Part shown: piece by piece, positions 1 to 9,984 of the stretch
Layout of the letters: the number at the start of each line of letters is the position of its first letter
Position numbering within the stretch: position 1 is the first letter of the stretch
Assembly (NCBI GenBank): GCA_016710985.1
Contig: JADJTX010000044.1
Span: 1 to 22,999 of the forward strand
DNA from: Ignavibacteria bacterium
GTDB lineage: Bacteria > Bacteroidota > Ignavibacteria > Tepidaquicellales > Tepidaquicellaceae
Direction of reading: 5' to 3'
Length of the DNA stretch: 22,999 bases
The notes under the pieces: model-generated
What the model was told of the DNA's origin: nothing
What the model saw: the letters and a program-made list of their open reading frames with translations, nothing else
Databases searched by the model: none
Made by a program: the position numbers and the translations under genes

Positions 1-1775
1 AGGATTTACCAGCGCAGAAATAATTTTTACCGAATTAGTGTTGTTCACTGCCAACATACTTTTCGCTTTCTTCACAGCTTCGAATGCATCAACTTTCCCA
101 TACCCGAACCACGAACTCCATGTTCCATCCGGGCTTCCGATATTTTTGAATGCTCCTGTATTGTGAGGGGTGACAGGAGAAATATCCCATGATGTGTTGG
201 TATCAAAATTTGCGGAGGGTGTTCTGCTGTATCCCTGCATATTCAAATCTTTCGATGCTGTTTGTTTTAAAATGGAAATAACTTCCATCGCTGTTAAATT
301 TGGATTTGAGGAAATTACCAATCCTGCGATACCTGCCACTAATGGTGTGGCACTTGACGTTCCTCCAAACTCCAAATCAATGCCTGTACTTTCCCCGGTT
401 GTTGTACAAATGCCAAGTCCCCTTACCGTTAATCGGGAATACGAATGCATATTGCTTGAAGGTGCGCTTATATCAATCCCGGTCCCGTAATTAGAATAAT
501 GACTTCTCTGAGCGTTGCTTGCTAAAGCTGCGACGTGCATGACACCGGGAATTCCGACGAGATTATGAGCAAAATGTCTTGACGTTTTAACACCAACCCA
601 GTGCCAGCTGTTACTAAAGAATGACCATCCGTCATCATATGGAATATTTAAATTTGAATCATGGCTTATAGGACAATTTTCGTTTCCGGCAGCAAAAAGA
701 AAAACAATTCCCTTACCTCTTCTTCCACCGTTCTGAGCCAATTGTGTAATTTTGTTCACTACTACAGTTGACCAAAAACTTGTTGGACTGCTGCCCCAGG
801 AATTTGAAAGTACATCTACTTTATCTCCAATGTAATTCAGTACAGTTAAAAATTTTGAATCGCTAATAAAGAGAGAAGGTCCATCGGACTCCCACTTTAT
901 CGGCGACAATTTACAATTAGGAGCTGCACCGACTGTGAGTATTCCATCTGCTTCCGCTGCGATAACTCCATTGCAGGATGTTCCGTGATTAGCCCCCGCA
1001 GTATACATCTTGTTTGGATTTGCATTTATGTCAGATTTGGTGATAAGTTGCGAACCGCTCATATATCCCCATGTGGCAAATTTATTTACAGAATCAAAGT
1101 CTCCATGATCAAGTTTACAGCCGTCATCTGTGACACCAATCACTACATCACTGACACCAAAATTATCCAGCAGAATCCATGCTTCATCGCACCGGCTGCT
1201 TGAACGCTGATCAAAATCAATGTTTACAAAATTTTTATGAAGATGCCATTGATTATTATAAACAGTATCAGCTGGCAGAGTTAAAGAATATTTCTTCATT
1301 CTTTGGGTAAGATCGTTTTCGGCATAAGCGACTAAAGGTTCATCCTCAGTGAGTTTTACTACCAATTTCACCGGATTAATACCTGTATGCTCCGTGACTA
1401 AGAAAAGATAATCCTTATCAGTATATTTTTCCAATTTGAGAAGTCCATACTTACCCGCAAACGCATCAACCTTTTCATCCTTAAGCTCTTTTTTAAATGA
1501 AACAAGAATCCTGTCTGTAATAAGAAATTCATTATTACCGTCCTCTGAATAATACGCATGATGAGTCGGAGCCTTTTCACGGTTCATCATCATCATTCTG
1601 TCAAGCTCACCTTTATCTACTTTTACTTTAGTTGAAGCTGAAGAAACTTTTTCCATGTTAATAAATTCTGCTGTAGGAGATTACCGGGCAATGCTCTGAC
1701 TACAAATTCATCATCCGATTTTTAAGTAAACTTTCTTTCCGCCCGGTATGTGTATGTTTTGTTTTGATCTGCCAT
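1..1775 (-). CDS. S8 (subtilisin-family) serine protease, 3' end outside window, frameshifted N-terminus
   Basis: This is a subtilase running off the left edge. The frame is open from an ATG at 1656. Counting from it, the catalytic triad is visible: Asp177 in VTDDG, His224 in NHGTS and Ser434 in GGTSSATPLVAG, with oxyanion Asn325 in AAGNEN. The fold ends around GYGKVDAFEAV, and a further C-terminal part (reading ALVNP at the edge) continues outside. Conserved-looking sequence continues upstream of 1656 in other frames (MADQNKTYTYR, then SDDEFVVRALPGNL), so the true start is probably the ATG at 1775, with about three small indels between 1670 and 1740. No classical signal peptide is visible. 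It lies 46 bp after the tape-measure gene on the same strand, which suggests it belongs to the eCIS operon as cargo, effector or maturation protease. The family call is secure; the role is inferred. Confidence 0.9.
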
Positions 1776-1821
1776 GATAATTATTTTTTAAGTTAATGAT
1801 GATAAATCTGTGTTCCAATAA

Positions 1822-3052
1822 TTAATAACTCCATTCCACTTTTAATATATCTTCCATCCACGGAAGTTTGATCATCGAAATTCCCCATGGTAATTTATTC
1901 AATAATATGTCAACTGATTTTTGCTCAACCTGCAATAAACATTCTCCCTCATTCATTGTAAGTTTTCCGGCGCGTAAAAAGAATGTATTCCTCAAACCTT
2001 CTGCACTTGTATTTTTCAGTGCAGACCAATGCTTAATGACTGATTCCAACAGATCATTCGCCTCACTTTTTTCAAATTCACTTAATCTGAAATCGCCGGT
2101 AATGTTTTATCAATATCATAACCGCATAATATCTTATTCAGAATCAAATCAAACTCGGGATACTCTTCATTACCTGTCATCATAAATTGTGTAAGCGCAA
2201 CCGCCCTCTGCTGAACTTCTTCATTGAGCCATTCATCTTTTTCCAGGTAACCAATATTTCCAAATAACGCAGGCAAAAAAGGATGCAGGATTACAAGTCC
2301 GGAATTCCTGATGTATGCTGCATCCGGTTTTTCCTGTTCCGCATCCATTTTTCTTTCTTCTTTTCTTTTATCTTCAAAAGGTTTTGAAAGCTCTCCGACA
2401 ATATTTTCATCCGGCGCAGATGTTTTTAATATTTCAATCCAGACATTTTTTTTAAAGGACGGAAGTCTGTCTGTTTTCGAAAATATTTTTTGTAAAATTC
2501 CGGTTTTATCGTCGGCAATAAATAGCCGTATTACTTTTTCAGTAAAACTTTCTGAAAACTGATTGACTAATCTTTCTGCAGCAACTTCATTTTTTTTTAT
2601 CAATTCTTTAAGCTTTGAAATAAACTTTTCATCAGGTGATGTAAGCTGTTCGATTTCTCTGATTGAAAGAGTCCTGCTGTTCCAGGGCATGTAACCGTTC
2701 TTTAGAAAAAAGAAGAATGTTTCAGCAGCATTCATTTCTTCAATCTTCTTAAAATCAATTTCTTTTTTATTTACCTGTACTAATTCTTCTTTAACTTACG
2801 AATGAACTGCTCTGCAAATTCATTTTCCCGATTCTTTTGATTTAAAATTCCGCAGTCAATTTCGAGTTTATCTATTGATGCATGATAATTTTTTCCAAAC
2901 AATTCATCAAACAAACGCTCCATACGCGGCAATATTTTTTCATTAAACACATCACCGATTTGATTTTGCACTCCAATTGTACTGTCAGTTTTTTCGAATC
3001 TGATCTCAATTGACTGCTTTTGAATAAAATGCAGATTACTCGCTGCCATCAT
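1822..3052 (-). CDS. Contractile injection system tape-measure protein (CIS_TMP, Pvc14-like), two frameshifts
   Basis: Three consecutive pieces read as one protein of about 410 aa. The N-terminal piece (3052-2780) starts MMAASNLHFIQKQSIEI and contains RMERLFDELFGKNY and IDKLEIDCG. The middle piece (2735-2082) contains FFFFLKNGYMPW, a charged linker, NSGLVILHPFLPALFG and NEEVQQRAVALTQF. The C-terminal piece (2049-1822) contains SVIKHWSALKNTS, EGLRNTFFLRAGKL and LPWGISMIKLPWMEDIL. These are the conserved blocks of the CIS_TMP family, which is thought to set tube length. Single-base losses near 2784-2793 and 2083-2087 break the frame; adding one base at each joins the blocks with no gap. The ATG overlaps the stop of the upstream large gene by 4 bp, indicating translational coupling. 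The protein is compact for a length-control protein. Confidence 0.9.
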
Positions 3053-6000
3053 GAAGTAGTCAGGTTATCAAATTCACCTTTGTTAAGATGTTTGTTAAAG
3101 AGGTCTCTTGTTAATACAAATTCTTTTGTGTCCCCGCAAGCGGATCCTGATTGATCCATAATGCCGACAGTTAATAGTATGTTTAATTGTGTGCCGGCGG
3201 GAATGTTGATCTGTGAAAGATTTATTTCAACATCCCTGGTAAAAAAATCTATGCCTGAGCCGGTCACTGTCGTCAGTTTCCAGGCGTACTTATCTGCGCC
3301 GGCCTGCTTTGCGGCTAATGTTAAAATGGTCGGGAATACTGCTGTGGGAGAAGGATTGTGTTCAAGCTTCATAGTAAAGCCGGCGCTGACAACAATCAAA
3401 GTAATTGTGACATTAACCTGTTTTCCATTTATTGTGTACGAGACGTGAAAAACGTTAGTCTGATTAACAGAAGTAGCAGCAGGTAGTATCATCAATGATT
3501 TATTTTTCATTTTTATTCCGTCATTACTCAGCACCTTGATCGTATCAGTAGTTGATAAGTTTGGTTCAAGCGGAAACTCATCTGCATTTTTGCAAACGGA
3601 AATTTGTCTGTCTTCGGTTACTAAATTTATCTCAGCGGAAAATTCACCCGGACACTTGCCATTTGATGCTCTTAATAATATTGTATGCGGAAGGGTTTGT
3701 ACTTTGAATTTGATTGGGTCAGGATCTTTTTTATCGGAAAATAGAGTCCCGTCAAGCAGCCAGTTATAAGTTGTAAGATCATCAGTACCGGTAGATTCAT
3801 TTTTTAAAAAGACTGTCATTTGTCCATCCTGAACAATTGTCTCAAAACTGAACTTAGGATTCGGAGATGTAACTATTTGTACTGTAACCGAAACAGACTT
3901 ACCGTTTGCAGTATATGTAATTGTATGCGCTCCCGGACTCACATTTAAAGGTACAAAAACAAAACTCCCGTCTGCCCTTACTTTTACTCCGTCTCCGGTT
4001 ATAATTCCTCCGGCAGGTGTGACGGATATTGGAAATTCGGTTTTATCGTTATCACAAAAATTTTTTCCTTCAATCTTAATGGTCGGGGGTTTGGTTTCAT
4101 CTTTAGGCGGAGGTGGCAGTATATAAGCAACAGGCGGACAATCACTGCAGCACATGTAAGGTACATAGAAATCCGCGATTACCATTCCATCCTTAAGTTT
4201 GAAGTGAGGCTGAGCAGGCGGCTTGTCTATTATATCCTGTATTATCTTTCTTTTGTTTTTCGGCAGGTCTTTGCAATCATCCAGATACTTTGACATTACA
4301 TCCTTAAAACGCAAATACAGTTCGGGGTCACGATACAGTGTGGAAACCTGCAATAGCTTTGTGTTAAATTCAATCTCACTCAGTGAAACTGAAGGCTTCA
4401 AAAGATTTTGAAAACGTGACAGCATTAATGTGCCGAGCTCTTTATTAATAAAGACAGAACTGACATCTATTAGTCTGTTCCTCCTTTCCTCATGATAAAC
4501 CAAAATAAATGTTCCGCCAACAGGGACCCCTGCTTTATGTTCAACTCCGCCATGATGCTTAAAATAATAATTGAAATTTTTTGCCAGACGGTACTGTGCA
4601 ACTCTTCGCTCATATTCATCTTTCAACGCTTTAAGTCTTTCTAAAAAACAGGTATGCAATATCCTCTGGCTGTTATACACAAGCATGTCTAAAGCAAAAT
4701 CACTCCAGAAATCTTCAAGCTGAGTTTCTTTTGTTTTTTTTCGATTCTATTACACCTAATATCAATAGCTGAACAATTCCAAGCCACTTAGCTTCTTCTT
4801 CAAATTTCTCATATTCCTTTTTGAAACCGCTGATGTTTAGCTCAGATAACTCGTTCGACATTAAAATCAGAAACATATTTTCAATCCGGTCTATGAATTC
4901 AAAAATATGAGACTGAAAATCATTTTGATTTCCAACAGGGTTTTTGAAAATGTTATTCTTCACATTTTTTAAGTATGAACTTCCGATAGTACCGGCGACC
5001 GGATCGCAAAGTTCAGATAATGTGTCTCCCTTTCTGTAAGTCTTGGATGCCTGAAACCTGTTTACAAGAAGCGAGGCGAATGTTTGATTAAGATTAACAT
5101 TTTTCTTACTTGCAGATTCGATTAAAATTTTTGCATATTCAATTTCATTTACGGATGGTCCGGCGCTCCTTGTATTGCCGGCTATACTTCCGATAAACGA
5201 TACCGTATTGCGGAAAGTAAGACCTGAATAAAAACAAAATACTTCATGCAGCTTACAAATAAATTCAGCTATAAGAACGCGGTAATCCGATTCAAGATCC
5301 TGTATTATGCATTTTGGATCTTCTCCCCTGAGCAGAGTCCCGAACAGATCTGCGCTGAGAGGAATTATATCAAACGGTAAATTATTTACCTGCTGAACTT
5401 TTTTAACTTCAGGCATAGCTGTGTTTATACTTTTCCCAATATGGCCTTCAACTCTGAAAAAATTAAATCTCTCTGTATCGTATTCCAGAGGAGATACAAC
5501 AGGCGCTGAGGAAGAATATTTGTTTGAGTTATAACTCAGGTTAAACCGTGCATTTCCTCTCCGCGTTTTATTATAGTTCCAGTATTGATAAAGCTCTTTC
5601 CCTTTATCGGTCACATTATAATAATACGGAATACATCTGTCTGATAAATAAACATGACCATAACGGCTTGGAGTTATTTTCACAACCTGATCTAAAAATC
5701 CCCTGTTCTCTTTAAATTGTTTTTCAGTTAGTAAGAACTCTTCATACATTAATTTCATCCGTGTAAATAAGCAGCGTATCTCATTCAATTTTGTGTTTTG
5801 AGAATCGAATAACGGAGAGTAAATAAAATACTGCCTGTATTCCGAACGGACACCGGAATTAGTGCTTGCGGTGGCTTTACCAAGCATAAGATGAAACGGG
5901 AATCTCATTTCATCTCCGCAGCATTCGCTCATTACATCATAAACTTTATGTTTGAATTCATAAAAGGCTTTAATTAAATCGTCAACAAAATCATAGAAGT

Positions 6001-6895
6001 ATTGAATGAGTACCGGAAAATCTTTAAGAATAAATTTTTTATGTTTCTGAAGATCTGAATTAAGCGAAGTAAATGGATTTGTGTTTTCATCTTTTAATAA
6101 ATATTTGTAATTCTCATAACAATAGCTCAGATCTTCTGAAAGAATTTTAATAGTCGTATCATCTGTCAGTCGGTCGAATTCATTTAATACATCATCAGCC
6201 GATTTTAAATCATTAACAGGTACATTGTATCTTTTCAGTTCGATATGATGAAGGACGGGTTTATTTGTACTGCCTCTTTTTTCTCTCAGGAGTGCTTTAT
6301 CCACCAGTAATGCTTTCACTTCAAACTCCATCCTGCTTCCCTTGTCATTGCAGTCGTTTGTGTCACAGTTCTTTAAATCAAGTTCTTCCGCTTCAAGAAA
6401 AAGGACAACAGCATAAGAATCCATTTTAATTTTCTTATTCTGATTTAACAGTTTAACCTTTTTCTTTTCATCATTATCTAGTTCATCAAAAACTTTTTCA
6501 GTAATTAATTCCAGTACAGAATTATCCGAACCTTCACCATAAAAATTTATTTTACTTTCGCCGGATTCCTGTCCGCATTGCAGAAGAAGCTTCAGGTGTT
6601 CCGGAAAATTTTTTCGGGAATAAGGAATGTATCGTTTATAAATACTGTCACACATGGTAATAATATAGCCCTGAGATGTCAGTCCGCAGCCTTTAGAAAT
6701 TTCTATTGAATCTTCATTATCCGGACCTTCCTGAAATGTGATTTCCAATCCGCAGACAATGCCGCTGCCCAGAAGTTTGCATCGGGTCAGGCGCTCCTGC
6801 TGTTCAAGATAATTGAGCATGTCGTTAAGGTGATTATTCGTGAGCACCTGATCGGGCTCGAATACCGGGAATGTGTTTTGAATACTCATGATCAT
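3049..6895 (-). CDS. Giant eCIS-associated protein with Ig/PKD-like domains (probably one ~1281-aa gene split at an A8 run)
   Basis: Two open frames, 6895-4715 (726 aa) and 4686-3049 (545 aa), are probably one gene. The first opens with QVLTNNHLNDMLNYLEQQ, then RLTRCKLLGSGIVCGLEI, a type of N-terminus I associate with Bacteroidota eCIS loci. Removing one A from the eight-A run at 4734-4741 makes the reading continue as TKETQLEDFWSDFALD straight into MLVYNSQRILHTCF, which looks like one continuous helical segment. The C-terminal part holds a helical domain, a proline-rich linker after CSDCPPV (ILPPPPKDETKPP), and about four tandem Ig/PKD-like beta domains (for example HTITYTANGKSVSVTV and TTYNWLLDG). 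No enzyme motif or signal peptide is visible. The gene overlaps its upstream neighbour by 4 bp (6892-6895). By position and domain type it may be a baseplate arm, fibre or surface-binding part; that is inference. Confidence 0.75.
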
Positions 6896-9800
6896 AAATT
6901 TTTAAAGGTTCCTAAAACTGTTTTTCCTAATACAACTGTGTTGCTTCCTTCTTTGCTTTCAACACAGTCATGCAATGTAGCAAGAGGATATTCACTGTGA
7001 AGTCCGGAAAGTATTTCGAGCATTGCATTATTTGCATCTCTGAATCTCTGAATGTTATTGATTTCTGTCTTATCAAATGAATAGTCTGCTAAAGTTTCGA
7101 TCCATTTTTTATAACACACTTCAAACTTTCGCATTAATTCATTATCCAGCCAGCAGATTTTTAACATTATGTGTGCCGGAGCTTCTTCACGTATTTTATT
7201 TTCAAAATATTGCCTGAATGTCATGTTGTCAAAATGTCCGGGCCAGGCGGGTAATACTACAGATGCACGGAATGTATATGGATCCAGCTCGCATTGACAG
7301 CCGCAGTCGTGAAGACAAACTTCCATTAAATTAAAATTTTTATCACGCGGGCGTAAAAGTATATGCTCAATAAGATGAAGTCCCACCGGATCTCCGCAAT
7401 CTTTTGTAAACTCAGTTACAAATTCATCTGATGCCGTCATTGCGGAATTTTCATCAGCGTAGATTATAGTACTGACTAATAATATCTCAGTTGTATTTTT
7501 TCTGAGCTTCAGCTTTTTATCCGCAGTATCAAAGAAGTAATTAATTTTGGCCTTAGCTAAATCCGCTATTTCTTTAAAACTCTCCTGAGTTTTTTCTTTT
7601 GTTTCGTACTCCACTACAGAAAGCATTGTAAGTCCGGAAAGAGTAGTTACTGAAAAACTATGAAAGCACTTTATTATTTCCTTTCCGTTCTCAGTTCTTT
7701 TTTCTTCATTACAAATTATTTCAATATTTTTAATGCAATACAAAAACCTTCTGTTATAATTCTCAATACCGGTCAAAGTACTGATTCTTTTTTCTAGTCC
7801 GGATACATTGTCAGTGTCCCAAAGTTTAGAATTATCAACAGAAAAATCATTTTCTGCCTGTGGCTGCGGATAGTAATTAAAAGCTGTACCCCGCTGACTG
7901 CTTATTTCCGGATACTCTGCGAGTGTTTTGATCTTTGCCTTTGTCAGCTCTTTAAAATCAAGCTTTTCCTCAGTCTTCTCATTGTAGTTTATGCTGTACA
8001 TCATCATTGCATAATCATTAAATGATTCTGCAAAACGGGAAAGAAGATGATCAAGAAAACGATTCCGCCTGTCCTCAAACAGATCTTTCGGCTCATACAA
8101 ATCCTGCCAGCTGTTTTTATTTACTGCAGTTGAATCAGAATTTTGAAATACATCCTTAAGTAAAGTTTCATTTGGCGGCGGTTCCGCGTGCTGCGTCTTT
8201 CTGTAAATGCTTTCAATATCCTTTATGTCGTTCAGGAATTGAGCATGATACGTTTGTCTGATGTCTGATACAGAAAAAAGTTGATGTGCGTTTGATAACT
8301 GTGAAAAAAAATCGGCAAGCAGCTGTTCATAAAACATCAGATACGCTTTGAGCTGTCTTTGCTGCGCAATACGCCGGGGTGCAGCGTTGGAAGGAAGTCC
8401 GAACTGACCAATGCCGTAAGTTTGAGGGAAATCATACTGTACGGGCCAGTAACTTTCCGAATCTCTTTTTTCACCTGTCGGAACAGGCAGATCATCCTCA
8501 AGACCATTTAGCTTAGCACGTGAACGCTGAGCGTGAAGAATTAGAATTGTATCACGGACTTCGTCATAGCGAGCGATGAATGGAATTTGATTTTTGAACA
8601 AAAGAATTTTTGATTTATCCTGACTGAGTACAGGTTTATGCAGTGGAGTAACCGGCATACACCATTTAAGCCCGGTATAATTATTAACAGAACTTCCGTC
8701 ATTATCATATTTGCTCATAACAAAATTCCGGATTGATAATACTCCTTCTATGTCCATTAATAAATTTATGATATCCGAAGTATGAATGTCTTCACGTAGA
8801 ATTGTTTTTTCCAGTTGAGCAGTTTCAATAAAACCATGTTTTAAAATTGTTCCTTCAAAAATTTCATCCGTCGGAATTTTTTTATCGAGCAGTTCTTTAA
8901 GCGAATAAAAGTCAACAGAGGGATTCAGATAGTTTTCGATTGCATAAAATATCTCCGCCTGAATTTTTTCAATGTCGGCTTCAGGTTTTACGTCAACATC
9001 AAAACAAAAAGCAATATCTTCAACCTCTACCGTTGTTACTGAAATAAAATCTTCGCAGAGATTGCGGTGTTTATGCAAAGTCTTAATTGCTGTCCGGACA
9101 ATATTTTTCGCTTTTGTTATTTTTTCAAAATAAGTATTGAATATTTTGGAAACAAAATTTTTATTATCAAACATTGTTTGAACATCCGAAGCAAAGACAG
9201 TTTTCGAATCCGGGTTTTTCGGTAAAGTAATTTTAAACTTGCAGGTTGTATTGCCGGTAAGAGTTAAATCACAGTTCCAGTTATTTTCTTTTTCAGAAAT
9301 TACTGCTGAAAAAATCCTGCTTTCGTCTTTTGCAGCTTCAGCAAAAATAAAATCAGCATCCTTCCATGAAGGAAGTTCGATAGAAAAAAGAAATTCACCT
9401 TCTGCAAAATTAGCAGTACCGGGATTCCCAACGATTATATCACCGTTATTTAAATCTCCAAAGCTGTCATCATAATCAAGGTCTAATAGCACACGGTAAA
9501 GACCCGATAGATAAAGCGGCATTGAATTAGGTTCAAAAGTCAGTTCATCCTTTTTACAATCTGCATAAACAGGGACTTCATTGACCGGATGTGGATTTTT
9601 CTTCTCATCATAAATTATATTACCGGAATAAAGAAAAGCATTGTGAACTCCTGAAATGTCAATTAACAGTTTGCGATAGTCATTTACTGTTAACGGATCA
9701 TTTGTTAGAATTTCTTTCGCAGTAAAAAATGTCTGACCGTCAACTGTATTTCCATTTTTGTCTGTAAGCAAATCCTTCATATCAAATCCGCAGCGGTAGC

Positions 9801-9984
9801 CAAGCTCAGTAATGGCATAGCAAAGCGCTTCAAGAATTGTGATACCGGGATCATGAGCATTGTAATCAGTCCATAAATCATGAGAAAGTCTCTCGATGTG
9901 TTTTAATCCCTCCTGTCTCAGAAATTCATAATCCTGAGAAGAATTGAGCTTTATATTTTTCTTTATAGTAGTTATATCATCCAT
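6892..9984 (-). CDS. Baseplate protein, Pvc12/Afp12-like
   Basis: This is an intact 1030-aa frame. The N-terminus has the characteristic block W38 to T49 (WTDYNAHDPGIT), followed by LEALCYAITELGYR, as in Pvc12/Afp12-type wedge proteins that pair with Pvc11 in the eCIS baseplate. Repeated beta-strand modules follow (for example DISGVHNAFL and DIEGVLSIRNFV). Towards the C-terminus are HLIEHILLRPR, a cysteine-dense segment (C-x3-C-x-C-x-C, encoded at 7317-7291), and FRASVVLPAWPGHF. The start codon directly abuts the upstream stop (TAA then ATG) and the 3' end overlaps the next ATG by 4 bp, so translation is tightly coupled. No frameshift is seen. It is expected to be a structural, intracellularly assembled part of the particle with no enzymatic role. 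Confidence 0.9.
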   Translation of the reverse strand: MDDITTIKKNIKLNSSQDYEFLRQEGLKHIERLSHDLWTDYNAHDPGITILEALCYAITELGYRCGFDMKDLLTDKNGNTVDGQTFFTAKEILTNDPLTVNDYRKLLIDISGVHNAFLYSGNIIYDEKKNPHPVNEVPVYADCKKDELTFEPNSMPLYLSGLYRVLLDLDYDDSFGDLNNGDIIVGNPGTANFAEGEFLFSIELPSWKDADFIFAEAAKDESRIFSAVISEKENNWNCDLTLTGNTTCKFKITLPKNPDSKTVFASDVQTMFDNKNFVSKIFNTYFEKITKAKNIVRTAIKTLHKHRNLCEDFISVTTVEVEDIAFCFDVDVKPEADIEKIQAEIFYAIENYLNPSVDFYSLKELLDKKIPTDEIFEGTILKHGFIETAQLEKTILREDIHTSDIINLLMDIEGVLSIRNFVMSKYDNDGSSVNNYTGLKWCMPVTPLHKPVLSQDKSKILLFKNQIPFIARYDEVRDTILILHAQRSRAKLNGLEDDLPVPTGEKRDSESYWPVQYDFPQTYGIGQFGLPSNAAPRRIAQQRQLKAYLMFYEQLLADFFSQLSNAHQLFSVSDIRQTYHAQFLNDIKDIESIYRKTQHAEPPPNETLLKDVFQNSDSTAVNKNSWQDLYEPKDLFEDRRNRFLDHLLSRFAESFNDYAMMMYSINYNEKTEEKLDFKELTKAKIKTLAEYPEISSQRGTAFNYYPQPQAENDFSVDNSKLWDTDNVSGLEKRISTLTGIENYNRRFLYCIKNIEIICNEEKRTENGKEIIKCFHSFSVTTLSGLTMLSVVEYETKEKTQESFKEIADLAKAKINYFFDTADKKLKLRKNTTEILLVSTIIYADENSAMTASDEFVTEFTKDCGDPVGLHLIEHILLRPRDKNFNLMEVCLHDCGCQCELDPYTFRASVVLPAWPGHFDNMTFRQYFENKIREEAPAHIMLKICWLDNELMRKFEVCYKKWIETLADYSFDKTEINNIQRFRDANNAMLEILSGLHSEYPLATLHDCVESKEGSNTVVLGKTVLGTFKNL

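Noticed and set aside
170..490. A + strand 106-aa frame opposite the protease
   Set aside because: It is antisense to the catalytic Ser region of the S8 protease, whose minus-strand frame is clearly coding.
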